DNA from: Isoetes taiwanensis
Taxonomy: Eukaryota > Streptophyta > Lycopodiopsida > Isoetales > Isoetaceae
Direction: 5' to 3'
Length of the DNA: 64,000 nt
Assembly: GCA_021234155.1 (NCBI GenBank)
Contig: JAJEKV010000031.1
Coordinates: 6,464,748-6,528,747 of the forward strand
Shown: positions 35,137 through 46,075 of the stretch, in pieces
How the letters are laid out: each line of letters begins with the position of its first letter
Numbering within the stretch: position 1 is the first letter of the stretch
The notes under the pieces: model-generated
Told to the model about the DNA's origin: nothing
What the model saw: only the letters and a program-made list of their open reading frames with translations
Databases searched by the model: none
Program-made: the position numbers and the translations under genes

Positions 35137-35148
35137 GCTCTGATACCA
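35137..35148 (-). promoter_or_regulatory. Primer binding site, initiator Met-tRNA type
   Basis: On the minus strand, TGGTATCAGAGC lies immediately downstream of the 5' LTR. It is complementary to the tRNA-iMet 3' end. Confidence 0.85.
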
Positions 35149-35378
35149 TATTTGAATTAGAAAAATAAGAAAGGCTACTCTTTTCAAGTGAACTAGCACT
35201 ATTCTTTTCAAGTGAACTATCACGTAATAAGCTCAGTGCTTAATACAGAGTGCACACCGCCATTCTTAGATAATGGAGGTTCCTGAAACAAAGGAACGGT
35301 ATTATCTACCTAATATCTAACTGATAATGGTTGATACTCCGTCACATTTGTTAACAAAAGGAATACCTAATTCAAACA
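35149..35378 (-). repeat. 5' LTR of the nested LTR element
   Basis: About 230 bp, with the terminal inverted pair described for the element. A short internal direct repeat 'cttttcaagtgaacta' occurs twice (about 35177 and 35199). Confidence 0.85.
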
Positions 35379-35955
35379 CTGAGATTCTAACTTACAGGGA
35401 GGATGATTTAAAACATGTTAGGAAGTTGTGGGAAAACACATGGTTAGTGTCTAGATGGCACATTATGAGTGAAGAAATAACAACTAATGGGGGATCTTGC
35501 TATGTAGTTAAATTCCAAGCTTTGAAGCAATTGCATATTGGGAGCTCTGTAGTTAAATTCCTACATCTGCAAATATTTGGAGCTCTCGTATTCATTCCTA
35601 TTGCACCTACATTGGTCACACGATCGAACAAGAACATTTGCCCATTTATGTAAATTGTATCGTGTGCTACCCTTGAGCTAATAGTTGCAGGTTCAAGTGT
35701 TGCAGTGCCCCATTGGAATGTGGGCCTAAATTACAAGGCCCTCCTCACAAGCCACAATTTGACTCAGATACTTCTAAGACTTGCAAGGATAAATTCAATC
35801 GCAACAAAAATCCAAAAAATACTAGCAAAAAATGAACGTCAAATGAGATCTCTAAGGTAACGGACTGTTGTCATTTTAGAAGAGGTCATTTTAAGAGAAC
35901 ATAAATGTGGTGACTCCATTCTAGTTATATGGTAAAATATCCCAGAGCATATTAG
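35379..35955. other. No recognised gene
   Basis: An open frame to 35653 (EILTYREDDLKHVRKLWENT) shows no family resemblance. The rest is A/T-rich intergenic sequence. Confidence 0.3.
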
Positions 35956-36060
35956 AATAAAATAGAGTAGAATAAAACATAGTAGTATTTTTAATATTCA
36001 TTGGAGACCAGTTGATCTACGAGATGTACATTGCGCTAATATGGCTTTTTAACATAGAAA
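35956..36060 (-). mobile_element. LINE-B 3' end fragment
   Basis: On the minus strand it reads 'gatcaactggtctccaatg', 'aatattaaaaat' and then TTTTATTC/TATTC-like tail units (about 35998-35956). This matches the family terminus with an ATTC-type tail. Confidence 0.55.
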
Positions 36061-36235
36061 TTTCGAGCTAGAGAGATGTAACTAGTGATCTGATATCATT
36101 GTTTCCTTATTTATTATTAGGTTGTGTCTTATGGTTCAAAGTTCTTAGAAGCAATCAATCGACTACGTTTAATAGAAGCATGTGCATTTCTTTTTGGTTT
36201 TTAACTAGGTTGAATTCTCCTGCGTGCTTCAGCTT

Positions 36236-36700
36236 TGTTTGAATAATGATAAAATGGAGGATTACGCCCAGCTGCTAGCAGAAGAGATATCAGGGATCTT
36301 GCAAATTCTCACATCGAAACATCAATCTATTAAGGTTGTTACTATCCTTTTGAATGCAGCAAAGCAATGGTTTGGGAGAAGACGCACCAATAGACCATCA
36401 TGCACACAAATCTACCTTCCCTCAAAACAAATGGTTTGATGATGAATGCAAGGATCTTAAACAATAGCTCAAACTGGTACCTGATCCCACTCTACTCATT
36501 CAAGCAATCAAGCAATGCAGAGCTTTCATCAAAGGCAAGATGGCATATTACATTGCCAAATACCAATGGGAAATGTTTTACCTTTTTGACAACCAACTCA
36601 GGATATTCTGGAAGAAAGTATTACATAAGCTTATGTAGTCTCTTGGCAACATCACTTCAGACCAGTGGATATAGTACTTGAAGTCATTCTGATGTAATCC
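36236..36700 (+). mobile_element. LINE-B internal fragment (endonuclease-RT linker)
   Basis: It carries YAQLLAEEI (compare YAQLLEHDL in the long copy), WFGRRRTNRPS, NKWFDDEC and GNITSDQW (compare GNITLEQW) in changing frames. It corresponds to about 30440-30840 of the longest copy and is strongly diverged. Neither LINE end is present. Confidence 0.65.
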
Positions 36701-37091
36701 GGCCCAATTAATGGCAGTGCCACCAAATCTCTCCTCCGACCGATAATTTATTTGTTGTTTGTTCGTCTTCATTTCACTGTTCGTTGGAAATAATTATTTA
36801 CAAAAATTGATCCTTATGTTGTCCTTTATCCATAGGGTTGGCAATCAGAGCTTATAAGCATTGCATTGTGTTATAACCGTGTCCAGGATTCACATTAAAA
36901 CACATTTGGTGTGCATGTTTTTCTCTGTTCAATATGGGATCAAAGCAGACATCATCTATACATGAATCCAGTATTACGGGCGCACCCGAATAAGAGAGAA
37001 GCTTTATTCAAATGGATGCCAGAGGAGCATTCAAAGAAGAGAGACAAGCTTTGTTTAAAAAGATGCAAAGTGATTAAGAAGATGGAATCGA

Positions 37092-37300
37092 AGGAAGGAA
37101 GGAAGGAAGGAAGTATATTTTAACGTCTGCGGAGGCCAAACTTGACCTATGAGACGGTACATGCAGTACACAAAGCAGATAAAACCACACCAAAAAAGAC
37201 AAATGCTACTATACAATGTGTCCCTACTACTGGGATGAAAAACCCCCCACATGGGAGGAAAAACCCTGGTAGTAGGCTCTTAGATCCCTTGTCCTGTAAG
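37092..37300 (-). mobile_element. LINE-B 3' end with (TTCC)n tail
   Basis: On the minus strand: 'cagggtttttcctcccatgt', 'ggggggtttttcatcccagt', 'ctcataggtcaagtttggcc', 'tccgcagacgttaaaa', and then a CTTCC/TTCC repeat (37112-37092). The paired 'ggtttttcc..gggtttt' hairpin and the terminal 'cc.taggtca..ttggcctccg.agacgttaaaa' are the family signature, here with a different tail unit. Confidence 0.7.
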
Positions 37301-37346
37301 GGATGCTCTGACGGTAGAGACTTGCAAAATGAGGCAATATTTAGAC

Positions 37347-37799
37347 GGCGTAGGATAATCTTACCCTGGATTGGAGGATCCCGGAGGTGTGATCCTGGAG
37401 GACGACATCCCCAGAGGGCGTGTGATCCCGGAGGGCGGGATCCCCTTACTGCGCAGTAACTGCGAAAAAAAAAAAGCCCCTTATAGCGAAAATCAGCCAA
37501 GTTTTCTTATGCTTTTTTCTTGGCCGATCCTCCACGGAATCGGCTGGGGTTTGTGCGAGGTTGGTCGGAATGGGCTTGAGAAGAGCTGTAGTTTGATGCC
37601 AAGGAGGAAGAGAGGGCAGCGCCGCTGCTATCAGCAAGCAAAAATCCGGCCAAAAAATGGCCCTAAACTGCGCAGTCACCTTTTAACTGCGCAGTTAACA
37701 GTGGGATCCTATCCTCCGGGATCACACATCCTCCGGGATCCCGTCCTCCGGAATCACACCTCCGGGATCCCCCAATCCAGGGTAAGATTATCCCAAGCC
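37347..37799. mobile_element. Mutator-like MITE with long TIRs
   Basis: A 453-bp element with terminal inverted repeats of about 110-120 bp (starting GGC then 'ggataatcttaccctggatt') built of 'ggatcccggaggtgtgatcc' units. It is flanked by a perfect 9-bp direct duplication 'tatttagac' (37338-37346 and 37800-37808). Long TIRs plus a 9-bp duplication are diagnostic of Mutator-like elements. The interior (37460-37670) contains no transposase, so it is non-autonomous. The inner ends carry 'aactgcgcagtt' palindromes. Confidence 0.88.
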
Positions 37800-37974
37800 T
37801 ATTTAGACACCACAATCCCTGAGTTGAGAGTGCTCATGTTGTATGCACGTAAGATTTCTGCTAACAAACTAATCTTTAATGATCTTCATCACAAAGTTAA
37901 AAGAGAAGAGCTCAATTTGCTAAATGGCTTGAAATTGATAAAGACTTGTCCCAATTTGCAAAATGGCTCGAAAT

Positions 37975-38395
37975 TGATGAAGACTTATGTGTTGGAGAGA
38001 CATCAGGTTATGGCGATCAACCCAATAGCCACGATCTCCAAGCCATGTCATCGAGCCATGTCAATCTTTGATTGTTAGCACTGGTCCTTTATGTGGCCTT
38101 TATCCCTTTACATAAAAGGCAGCCGTTACCGCCTTTCTTCCTTCACCTTTACCTTTCCACTTTTCTAATACTTACTCTTTTATTGTTGATGCATGTCTGT
38201 GTGTCTGTCTGTGTGTCTATCTGTCTGTGTGTCTGTCTATCTGCCTGCCTGCCTGCCTGCCTGTCTGTCTGTCTGTTTGTCTGCCTGCCTTTTCATTTTT
38301 AAGCTAGTAAGTTTAATATTGATGGCGTGAATGAAGACTTATGCATTTGAGAGACGTCAAATAGCCATGATGTCCAAGCCACGTCATCATTGATG
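37975..38395. repeat. Direct repeat pair around a TGTC/TGCC microsatellite
   Basis: The phrases 'atgaagacttatg', 'gagagacatca', 'aatagcca.gat.tccaagcca' and 'gtcatc' occur at 37975-38050 and again, with a small deletion, at 38329-38390. Between them lies a compound microsatellite (38195-38292) of TGTC, TATC and TGCC units. Confidence 0.75.
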
Positions 38396-39269
38396 GCGTG
38401 GACAAGACCAGAAAAGGCAAAGCAAAAAAGGCACTATCCTTCTTAAGAGGCCTAACCTTCTGCTCAGTAAATAATCACCTGGGAGCCACGGTTGGGGCTA
38501 TTCCAATTTCTTCTCCTAGTAATTGTTTTGATTCTCCTCAATTGCTTCTTCATCAGTGACCATACCTTGTGGCTTAACAATGGCTTAAAAAAAAAAGCCA
38601 GACCTAGAAATTAGGTCTGGCATCAATCCTCGGTCAATTCCAAGGATTGTATTATCAATCCAGATTCAAACTTACATAAGAATTATCTGTTCTTTAGCCT
38701 CTAAAACCTTTAAATTGAAATTTACCAAAAACAAATCATGATATGTCATTTCTCATTCAACTTTCATGAGTCATGTCTATGCCAATATCATCAAGAAGAG
38801 CAACGTTAAACTAGAAGGCTCACATACAAGCTTTTTTTTTTTTTTTTTTCACATTAATCTTGTTTGTTACCATTTATAGCCAAATGAACATATCCCTTAT
38901 GCCAATCTTTGCTCCTGTTACCATGCAAATTTAATATAACATATAAAGTTGAAATATAGATCATAAAACACAGTACTACAATATGTATAGCTTAGAAGCA
39001 TATAGAAAAGACATATACTATATGCAAAAGAAGAAATACAGCTCTGATTGATGGCTTCAGGCCGCCATATTCAAGTCTTTTACGCCACTTCCATGTTCCA
39101 ACACATCCAACTAATAAAAAAAAAGGAACGACAAAGCTAGGAGAGGTCCGGTACCTGCATCCAATCATCAAACTTTACCATGTAAGATGGCAATGATTGA
39201 AGGGCCAAAAGGTACAATGGTGCCTCTCAGTTTATAGCCGATCAGGCTTTGTAACCTTTTGTCCTGTTA
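38396..39269. other. A/T-rich intergenic DNA
   Basis: No gene was recognised. There is a T-run at 38830-38849. Confidence 0.4.
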
Positions 39270-41129
39270 GCAGGATGGTAGTCAGCAGATTATTAACCAG
39301 TTCGCCGATGACACTTTCCTCTTCTTGGTGGCAGAAGAGAGGAATTTGCGGAATGTGAAGGGTTTGCTGGATACTTTCTCCTTTCTGAATTGGGGTAAAT
39401 GCTCCGCATTATGGGCCCAGCTGACTCCGCCTCCCCCCTTGTTTGGCTCTATTCCCTTGGAAGGTGCTTCCAGGTAATGTGTGTACTAAGCTGTTGGGTA
39501 TTCCCTTTGGAGGGGATGTTTCCACGGGGAGGGTGTGGGATGAGATTTTGCAGGGGTTGCGTAAAAGACTCAATTGGTGGAAGGGTAGCAAGTTGTCCAT
39601 GGCAGGTAGGATCACTATTGCCAAGTCAGTACTTTGTAGCACTCATGTGTATACAGCATCTGCGATGTTAGCTCCTGAGGGTAAGATACAGGCTTTGGAT
39701 AAGATTGTTCAAAATTTTGTGTGGGGCGGGGATGATGAAGGGGCGGTTGTTAAAATGGCTTGGTGGAAGTGTCTCCGCCCCCAGGAGGATGGGGGCTTGG
39801 CCATTCTAGATTTAGCACTGCATAGTAAGGTGTTGGTCTCTAAGTTTGTTTGGAGCACTCTGCAGGATGGGGCATCTTCTTCTGGTACGACGCTGTTGTT
39901 GCAGTCTCTTCGCCATTGTGTGGCGTTTGGGAAGCCGTCTGTGCATGTGGAGTTGCCATGGGCACTGTTGTATGGTCTCCGGCCTTTCCCACATGCATCC
40001 CCTTTTCTCACGGGGGTGTTGCGGGCTTGGGATCATGTGCGTGTGCTCTTCCAGCTAGATTATGCCTCAGTTTATCACCACTCTTCTCCTTTCTTGGGTT
40101 CCTCTACCCCCTGCGCACTTGCCCTTGCTCACGCCTTTGTGCATGCTTTCGGACGCTTGAGCCCGTTGGAAGCCGAGCCAGGCTCACCTTGGAGGATTGG
40201 TATGGGGGTGGTCAGCTAGCTTCGTGGGAGTTCTTTCGAGCCCGCTTTTGCTGAAGAGGCGTGTGGACCAGAGCTATCACGGGAACAAGTGGCGGGGAGT
40301 ATTCTACTACACATACCTATAGTCCCTCAGGATGATGTGGTGGTGCAGGTTTGGAAGGTTCATCCAGATGTTGTGTCTTCTTGTTTTGTGTGGTCTTGTT
40401 ACCGGGTGTTGGCTATTCATGACACTCTGCCCCCTTCAGGCAAGTGGTCTCTGCAGCTTCCTGGTTCTCGATGGCGCTTCGGTTTGGGCGTGGACATGGA
40501 GCTCACTTCCCCACCGGCGGTTAGGGGTGCTTCGTGGCGGTGTGGTGCACCGTTGTATCAGGGTGAATGTCCTTGTGAGTCAGTTTAGGCTGGGTGTGAG
40601 CCCTCTTTGCCCTTGTTGTGGCCTTCATCGTGAGACTGTGGAGCATTGTCTGGTTTTATGCCCTCACTTGCAGGCTGCCTGGGATTGGGTCAGGGCTCTA
40701 TTTCAGGTGAGATTGAATAGCCAGCAGTTGCTGCTTCATGTGTATCCTGGTGCTTGGCCGCTCTTGCGGCATCAAGCCTTGCATCTGTGCGTGGCTTGGT
40801 TGGTGTGGTTGATTTGGAAGCGGCGGCGGTTGTGGATCTTTCAAAGGATTCAGCAGCCTGCAACCTCTCTGATTCCTCGACTCAGGTACAAGCTATTTCA
40901 AAGCTTTTTGGTGTTCCCGGGATTAGTAGAGCGGAAGTTTACCATTTGGCAGGACTTCTTGGGTGTTGTAGATGATGATGGTCGGTTTGTACGGCAGTAG
41001 AGTTGCAGTTTTTTTGTGAGTTTGTTGTGGAGTGTCGAGGTATCGCTGTCTCTTTGGGGCAGTTCTCTTTCCTCCTCACTTGCTTTGTAATATTACCATT
41101 CTTTTAATATATTGATGACACAGTTCTTC
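39270..41129 (+). mobile_element. LINE family A, copy 2 (5'-truncated)
   Basis: The copy starts inside the reverse transcriptase just before FADDTFLFL (about 39300; the canonical ADD box, where copy 1 has VDD) and ends at a poly(A) run after 'ttgatgacacagttcttc', exactly as copy 1. Between 39595 and 40060 the two copies differ at only a few positions. The C-terminal zf-RVT motif is intact here: CPCCGLHRETVEHCLVLCPH (about 40609-40668) followed by AAWDWVRALFQ. It still carries frame breaks around 40120-40330. No target duplication was found. Confidence 0.88.
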
Positions 41130-44100
41130 AAAAAAAAAACATGAAACATGGAAGGGAATACAAATGCTAGTTCTAATGAACTAGTCGTGCATCCAAACCA
41201 TTTGTTAAAATGCAAACATTAGCTTAACTTTTTCCCCTTAGGAAGAAATCAGATTATTGAGAAAAGTTTATCACTTTCACTTGAGAACAGATCAGATGCA
41301 AGCATCAATTTATCTCTTCCATTTAATAAGAGATCAGACTATTGAAGATACAAATAATCAATCCAAAAAACTGGATGTGAGTTGGTTTTTATCTATGTGC
41401 TGATCAAAGCCAGCATATTGAAAGAAATATTGAAAGCCAAAATAAATGTATACAGGCCTAGAATGAGGATGCCTCTGTGTAAGAAAATAAGTGTTTTATG
41501 TTGTAGAAATATTTTTTTCAAGCTTCAGCTCCAAAATCATATAAAAATGTGCAGCATTTTGAAATAACATCACAGGGGGATGACTCCGAGCATCGAGAGC
41601 TGTCAGATGGGTATATTTGCCATTTGTTCCTCGATCTGGACTATAAATAATGATCCTCGTTTGTGGGGTATGCATGTACAAGGTTTGATATACTGTATAA
41701 CAAGGTTTGTAAAATACTATAAGGTTTGAGGTGATGTACTAAATGGTATTGATTTTGTACATGTTCATATAGTTTTAGGGGCTCTCGCTGCCCTACGTCA
41801 CCCTCCATGTGAATATGCACCCAAACCAAAGGGGATTTTTAAAGGGAATTTAATTATAAGTATGGAGGGTAATGGTTTGTATTCTGAAAAAACTTTTGGC
41901 CCCTTCGGGGCCTTGGAAAAAGTATTTGGATTTTTTAAAGGAAAAGATCGACATATAATAAGGACATAAATGTTATGCTATAAACACATTTGTAAGATTT
42001 CCTATTGCATCGAATTAGGAAAGAATGGTGGTTGGACCATATTCAAAGCCCCATAAAACTCGATAAATACCATATTGCAACATATGAACATCAAAACTTC
42101 AAGTGCGGAACAAAGTACCAAGATGATTGCATGGATCAATGACTTGCCAAAATTCCACATTCAGCGCTAAGAATAATGTTCCTATGAAGTAATATGGCAA
42201 GGTATTTGCAATGAAAAACAAATTCCTTAATCCACATTTTACGCTACGAAAAATGTTCGTATGGAGTTGGAGTTGTTCATATGCAGTCATGCGCAGGAAG
42301 GATAAAGGGTAGGACATCTTAATAAAGGACACGACATCAATTTCTCCACTTTATCACCCCTTTACACAATATCAGTTTCACCACTCTCGTACAAATCCAA
42401 GGTTAAGGCTAGGCTATATCTTTATTAAGAAGAGGATTCATGTGGAGTTCCTCGCTCTCCATCTGCATCTGCACACAAGATAGAGCTGAGCATAAAGTTG
42501 AAGCACATGTATATATAACCAGCAAAAGTATTCCTTATTATCAAGATAGAATTTAAGGCCTTTAAATGTTTTATGATTGCATTAAGGGTTGGCTAAACTA
42601 TGGAAAATACAAGAGCTCAATAATTTGTGTTTGGCGAATTTTGATGAAATAGAGCTCTTGAATTATCTTTCAACTTTGCTAAAGTTCAAAGATTATATCC
42701 TCTATGTATTCTTGTGTTGTCGATTTTTTGGTGGTAGTTAAAGATACAAGTTTTTAACTTCATTTTTTAAGTGTGGTTCATTGGTTTCCTAAATTCCTAT
42801 TGAACGAAGTGCGTTCCATGGTTTCCTATGAAACGATAAGTGCAATATGCCTTAAAACATTGTAAAGTATATAAGTCTAGCATTTTATCTTCAATTATCC
42901 ATTTTCAAGCTATAACTCTATTTTGTAGTAGTTCTTAACATCTTCTGCACTAAATCTGGCATTTTATCCTCAATTGCCCATTTTATCCTCAATTGCCCTA
43001 TTTTCTAGTAATGTTTAACCTTACAATATCTATGGCCACGAAGTTGAGATATCTTCAACCCTACAATATCTATGTACGTCTAATGGTGGACCTACTTTAA
43101 CTCATGTTACCCTCACCCTTACTTGATTATTCACCCGTCTTGAGTCATGCAAACACTGTTCACTCGATTTTCTGACAATTTGATCCCTGTATCTATCTCG
43201 AACTCCTATTTCGATCTTGTTCACTCGATTTTCTGACAATTTGGTCCCTGCATCTATCTCGAACTCCTATTTCGATCTTGTTTCATGTTTGTACAGTGAA
43301 GATCTATGAGTTAGATATATTAGAACTGGTGGCATATTTTTTGTTGTAAATTTTTTGACATTGGAGATGATTTTAAGTGTGATATGTAAATTATAAAACT
43401 AATGTGAACATTTGCAATGGTAGTGCAACTCAAATCATATATCAGAGGTCGAAGTTACTGTAGCAATGGAAAACATCACCGAAAACTCGAATTTCAGTTC
43501 CAATATGCAAATCTTTCATGGGATTTTCCCCTGGAAATCGATTCGGCTGGGCAAGAGCTGCATATGACTTCAATGCTGGATCCAAACTTATCTTCTAACA
43601 GATCATTTTGATTCGGAAACAGCAGCCATTTTTTATGAATAATATTCAATCTGGCACTGCTGCATTCCAGCGATTATCCATTATCTAACATGGTCTACAA
43701 CCGATCAATTTTTAAGCACACAAAATAACTAATGTTATGACCCCTAGACGTTTTTCTCCTCTAGACTTTGAACTCCTCCAGCAATTTCATCCTTGCACCA
43801 CTTTACAATAATGAATTGCACATGTATATGAAGCTACATTTGCTTCATCTATTTGACCCGAAATTGACATGCAGACATAGTGCCTTTTGCAGATCATAAC
43901 TGAGCTTTTATATAAAATAGGTTTTACAAAGAAAACTCAAAAGGAAATGCAAACACTAAAATATATGAAAATCATATAGACTATCACATAAACTATAGTT
44001 TGACAAAATTGATTGCATTTGAACAAGACTGCTGGTTATCTATTTATTGGCTTCCCTAAAATCAACATGCATAAAAAACATCCTCATTTGCTGGCTCCCT

Positions 44101-44334
44101 TGAAACCAACATGCACAAGAACCTATTACAGATTATACCAACAAGTCCTGATCAGTTGCAGCTTACTTATAGACCTTATTGTTTTGCTCAATAATTCAAC
44201 ATTCACAACACATGCATATTACAATAGAAATTTCTACAAGAATCAACTTGAGGTCCAAATATTGCAAGAAAAAGGCACACCTTCAAGTCTAATTGAGACT
44301 GCGAAGTTCCCATAAATTTCCATCATGAGATGGA
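41130..44334. other. Intergenic, A/T-rich, one family X repeat
   Basis: No gene was recognised apart from the family X copy listed separately. Two near-identical 56-base blocks ('tcactcgattttctgacaat..tcgaactcctatttcgatctt') occur at about 43161 and 43220, a tandem duplication. Confidence 0.4.
41650..41920 (+). repeat. Repeat family X, copy d
   Basis: It shares with copies b and c 'gccctacgtcaccct', 'gtgaatatgcacccaaacc' and 'aatggtttgt', and ends with the palindrome 'ggccccttcggggcc'. Its left part 'cctcgtttgtggggtatgca' matches the inverted left part of copy c. Confidence 0.7.
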
Positions 44335-46075
44335 TCATTGCCAACCCTCGTCATCCATTATCGTTGTGTTCATGCTAACACCTTCAACATGTGTTTTGAA
44401 AACTCCACGGCGTTTGCAATCTTCATTCCAAAGCTCATAAGCCATTTCATAAGGAAAATTATCTAACTCATAATCACAACTGTATATTCTTAATGCTGCA
44501 TCTAAGCTACCATCTAATCTGTTCCGCGGCTTATTTTTTATGAAGGTCATCGTACTAAAGCATCTTTCATCCACCATGCTTCCAAGAATCATACACAAAC
44601 ATAGTTCTGCCAATATGAAGTACTCAGAAAGAGCAATGTGTACATGCTGTTGGAACCGAGCAGTTGCCAAAGACGACTTGCACTACCAAATTCAGAAGGC
44701 TTCTCAAGTTCTTTGACCTTCTCATACATTGTAGTGCCAAAGAGCTTGGATTACATCTTAAGTTGTTCCCAATCCAAAATTCCATCAATGGCTTCAGAGC
44801 CAATAGTCTTGCTGGAACAGACATACTCCTGGATGGTTCTTGATTTTTCTACAAAGTTCTTTGATATTGTTGACTGGCCGTATGCATTAATCCAAAATTG
44901 GGAGAAAACAATACCAGTTGCGATAAGTACATTTTCAGGTAGAACTGTGACCTACATACAATCCAAAAGTATTAGAAAACATACAATTTCAAAATTAGAA
45001 AGGATTTCCTCTTTTTTTTCCAAATTATGTCTACGAGATGATTGAAATACTTACTTGTCTCATATGAAGCTTAACCTTTTCCACATACACAAGAATATCA
45101 GAATTCTTAAAGTCACATTTTTGATAATGACCTTTTACCTTTTATGTAGATGGATAATATGCCACTAGGATCGTATTGCAGAAAGCTTTCTTGTGATCCA
45201 ACTGTTGCCATCTTATTCCGTAGGGTAAATAAATCTTTATGCAACTAGAAGCAAGATTCTCTGGTCAACCTATCAAGATATAGATTCTGAAGCTCTGTTT
45301 GCATCATTTTTCTAGCCAGTGTGTATCCAGGAATGAAAATATTCTTATCCTGCGAAATCTTTATCAGATAATTCAACTTGGAGAAAAGAGGCTTCAATGC
45401 AAACAATGCTAGAATAGTTTCAAAGTGTCAAAATTTGTAAAAGTTCGCTCGCTTTCTATGCAGTATTACTATCTTCATCAAAACTCATCTCATCTAATAA
45501 ACCAAGCAATGAGACGTATTCTTCGTAGAGACGTTTGACAGGCCCGTGTAAAGAAATCCAGCGTGTGGTTACATCCTTCAAAAGTTTCTTTCCATCAGTC
45601 AATCCATCAGCAAAAGCTCGAAATGCTGCACAACTTTTGGAACTCTTACTAAAAAAATTATAAGAGGTTCGAACAATCAATTCTACCTTACCAACAAGTG
45701 GAGAATCTGAAATTGTCTTGTATGCCAAGTTTGTTCTATGGCTCATGCAATGAATCATGTTCAAGTAAGGCACAAGCTTAGACTACAACCTTACCCCTAA
45801 TCCAGTTCTGCTGCCTTGCATCACGGCAGCACCATCAGCACCAAAGCAAACTAATTTCCTCGCACATTCTAGCTTACTCAAGCCTGCAACATTAGATATA
45901 CTATCAAGAAGAACATTAAACAATAGCACTCTGAGCAAGCTCCTGAATCTCTAAAAAGTAGGATTTGCGTTGAAAATTAACCACTGCATAAAGATGCATT
46001 GCAACCCAAGCAGTATTGTCAACTGCACTCACCTCATCCATAGATAAGACAAGAATTTAGCATTCTTTACTACTA
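44335..46075 (-). pseudogene. hAT transposase, central and C-terminal part (ZNF862-like)
   Basis: On the minus strand the succession is MDEVSAVDNTAWVAMHLYAV (first acidic motif), CARKLVCFGADGAAVMQGSR (second acidic motif), HCMSHRTNLAYKTI, VTTRWISLHGPVKRLYEE, IPGYTLARKMM and finally SMVDERCFSTMTFIKNKPRN, the hAT C-terminal dimerisation domain. Several in-frame stops (after GLGVRL, before LHKDL, after EQLKM) and a frame change near 44670 make it dead. The N-terminal part lies 5.2 kb away on the same strand (52032-51313). Known role: hAT transposases cut and paste elements with 8-bp target duplications. Confidence 0.85.

Larger units (their letters stand above)
27625..35378 (-). mobile_element. 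LTR retrotransposon (Copia-like ends, non-autonomous) hosting a nested LINE
   Basis: LTRs at 27625-27942 (3' LTR) and 35149-35378 (5' LTR) are homologous and end in the inverted pair TGTTTGAATTAG/CTAATTCAAATA. The primer site TGGTATCAGAGC (35148-35137, minus) matches the 3' end of initiator Met-tRNA, as in Copia elements. A purine-rich tract (about 27960-27943, 'atgagagggag') precedes the 3' LTR. Flanks 'ctaag' (27620-27624) and 'ctgag' (35379-35383) are a probable 5-bp target duplication with one change. Interior 32050-35136 shows no gag, protease, integrase or RT motifs, so it looks non-autonomous. The LTRs differ in length by about 90 bp (extra sequence about 27707-27800) and are diverged, so the element is old. 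Confidence 0.85.

Noticed and set aside
35640-35720. Possible tRNA-like segment with B-box 'ggttcaagt'
   Set aside because: No convincing A-box at the right distance, and no cloverleaf or related copy in the window.
42533-42545. 'cttattat' as the partner of the 8-bp hAT flank at 53069
   Set aside because: The following bases are not a CAGGG-type terminus, so an 8-base match alone is likely chance.
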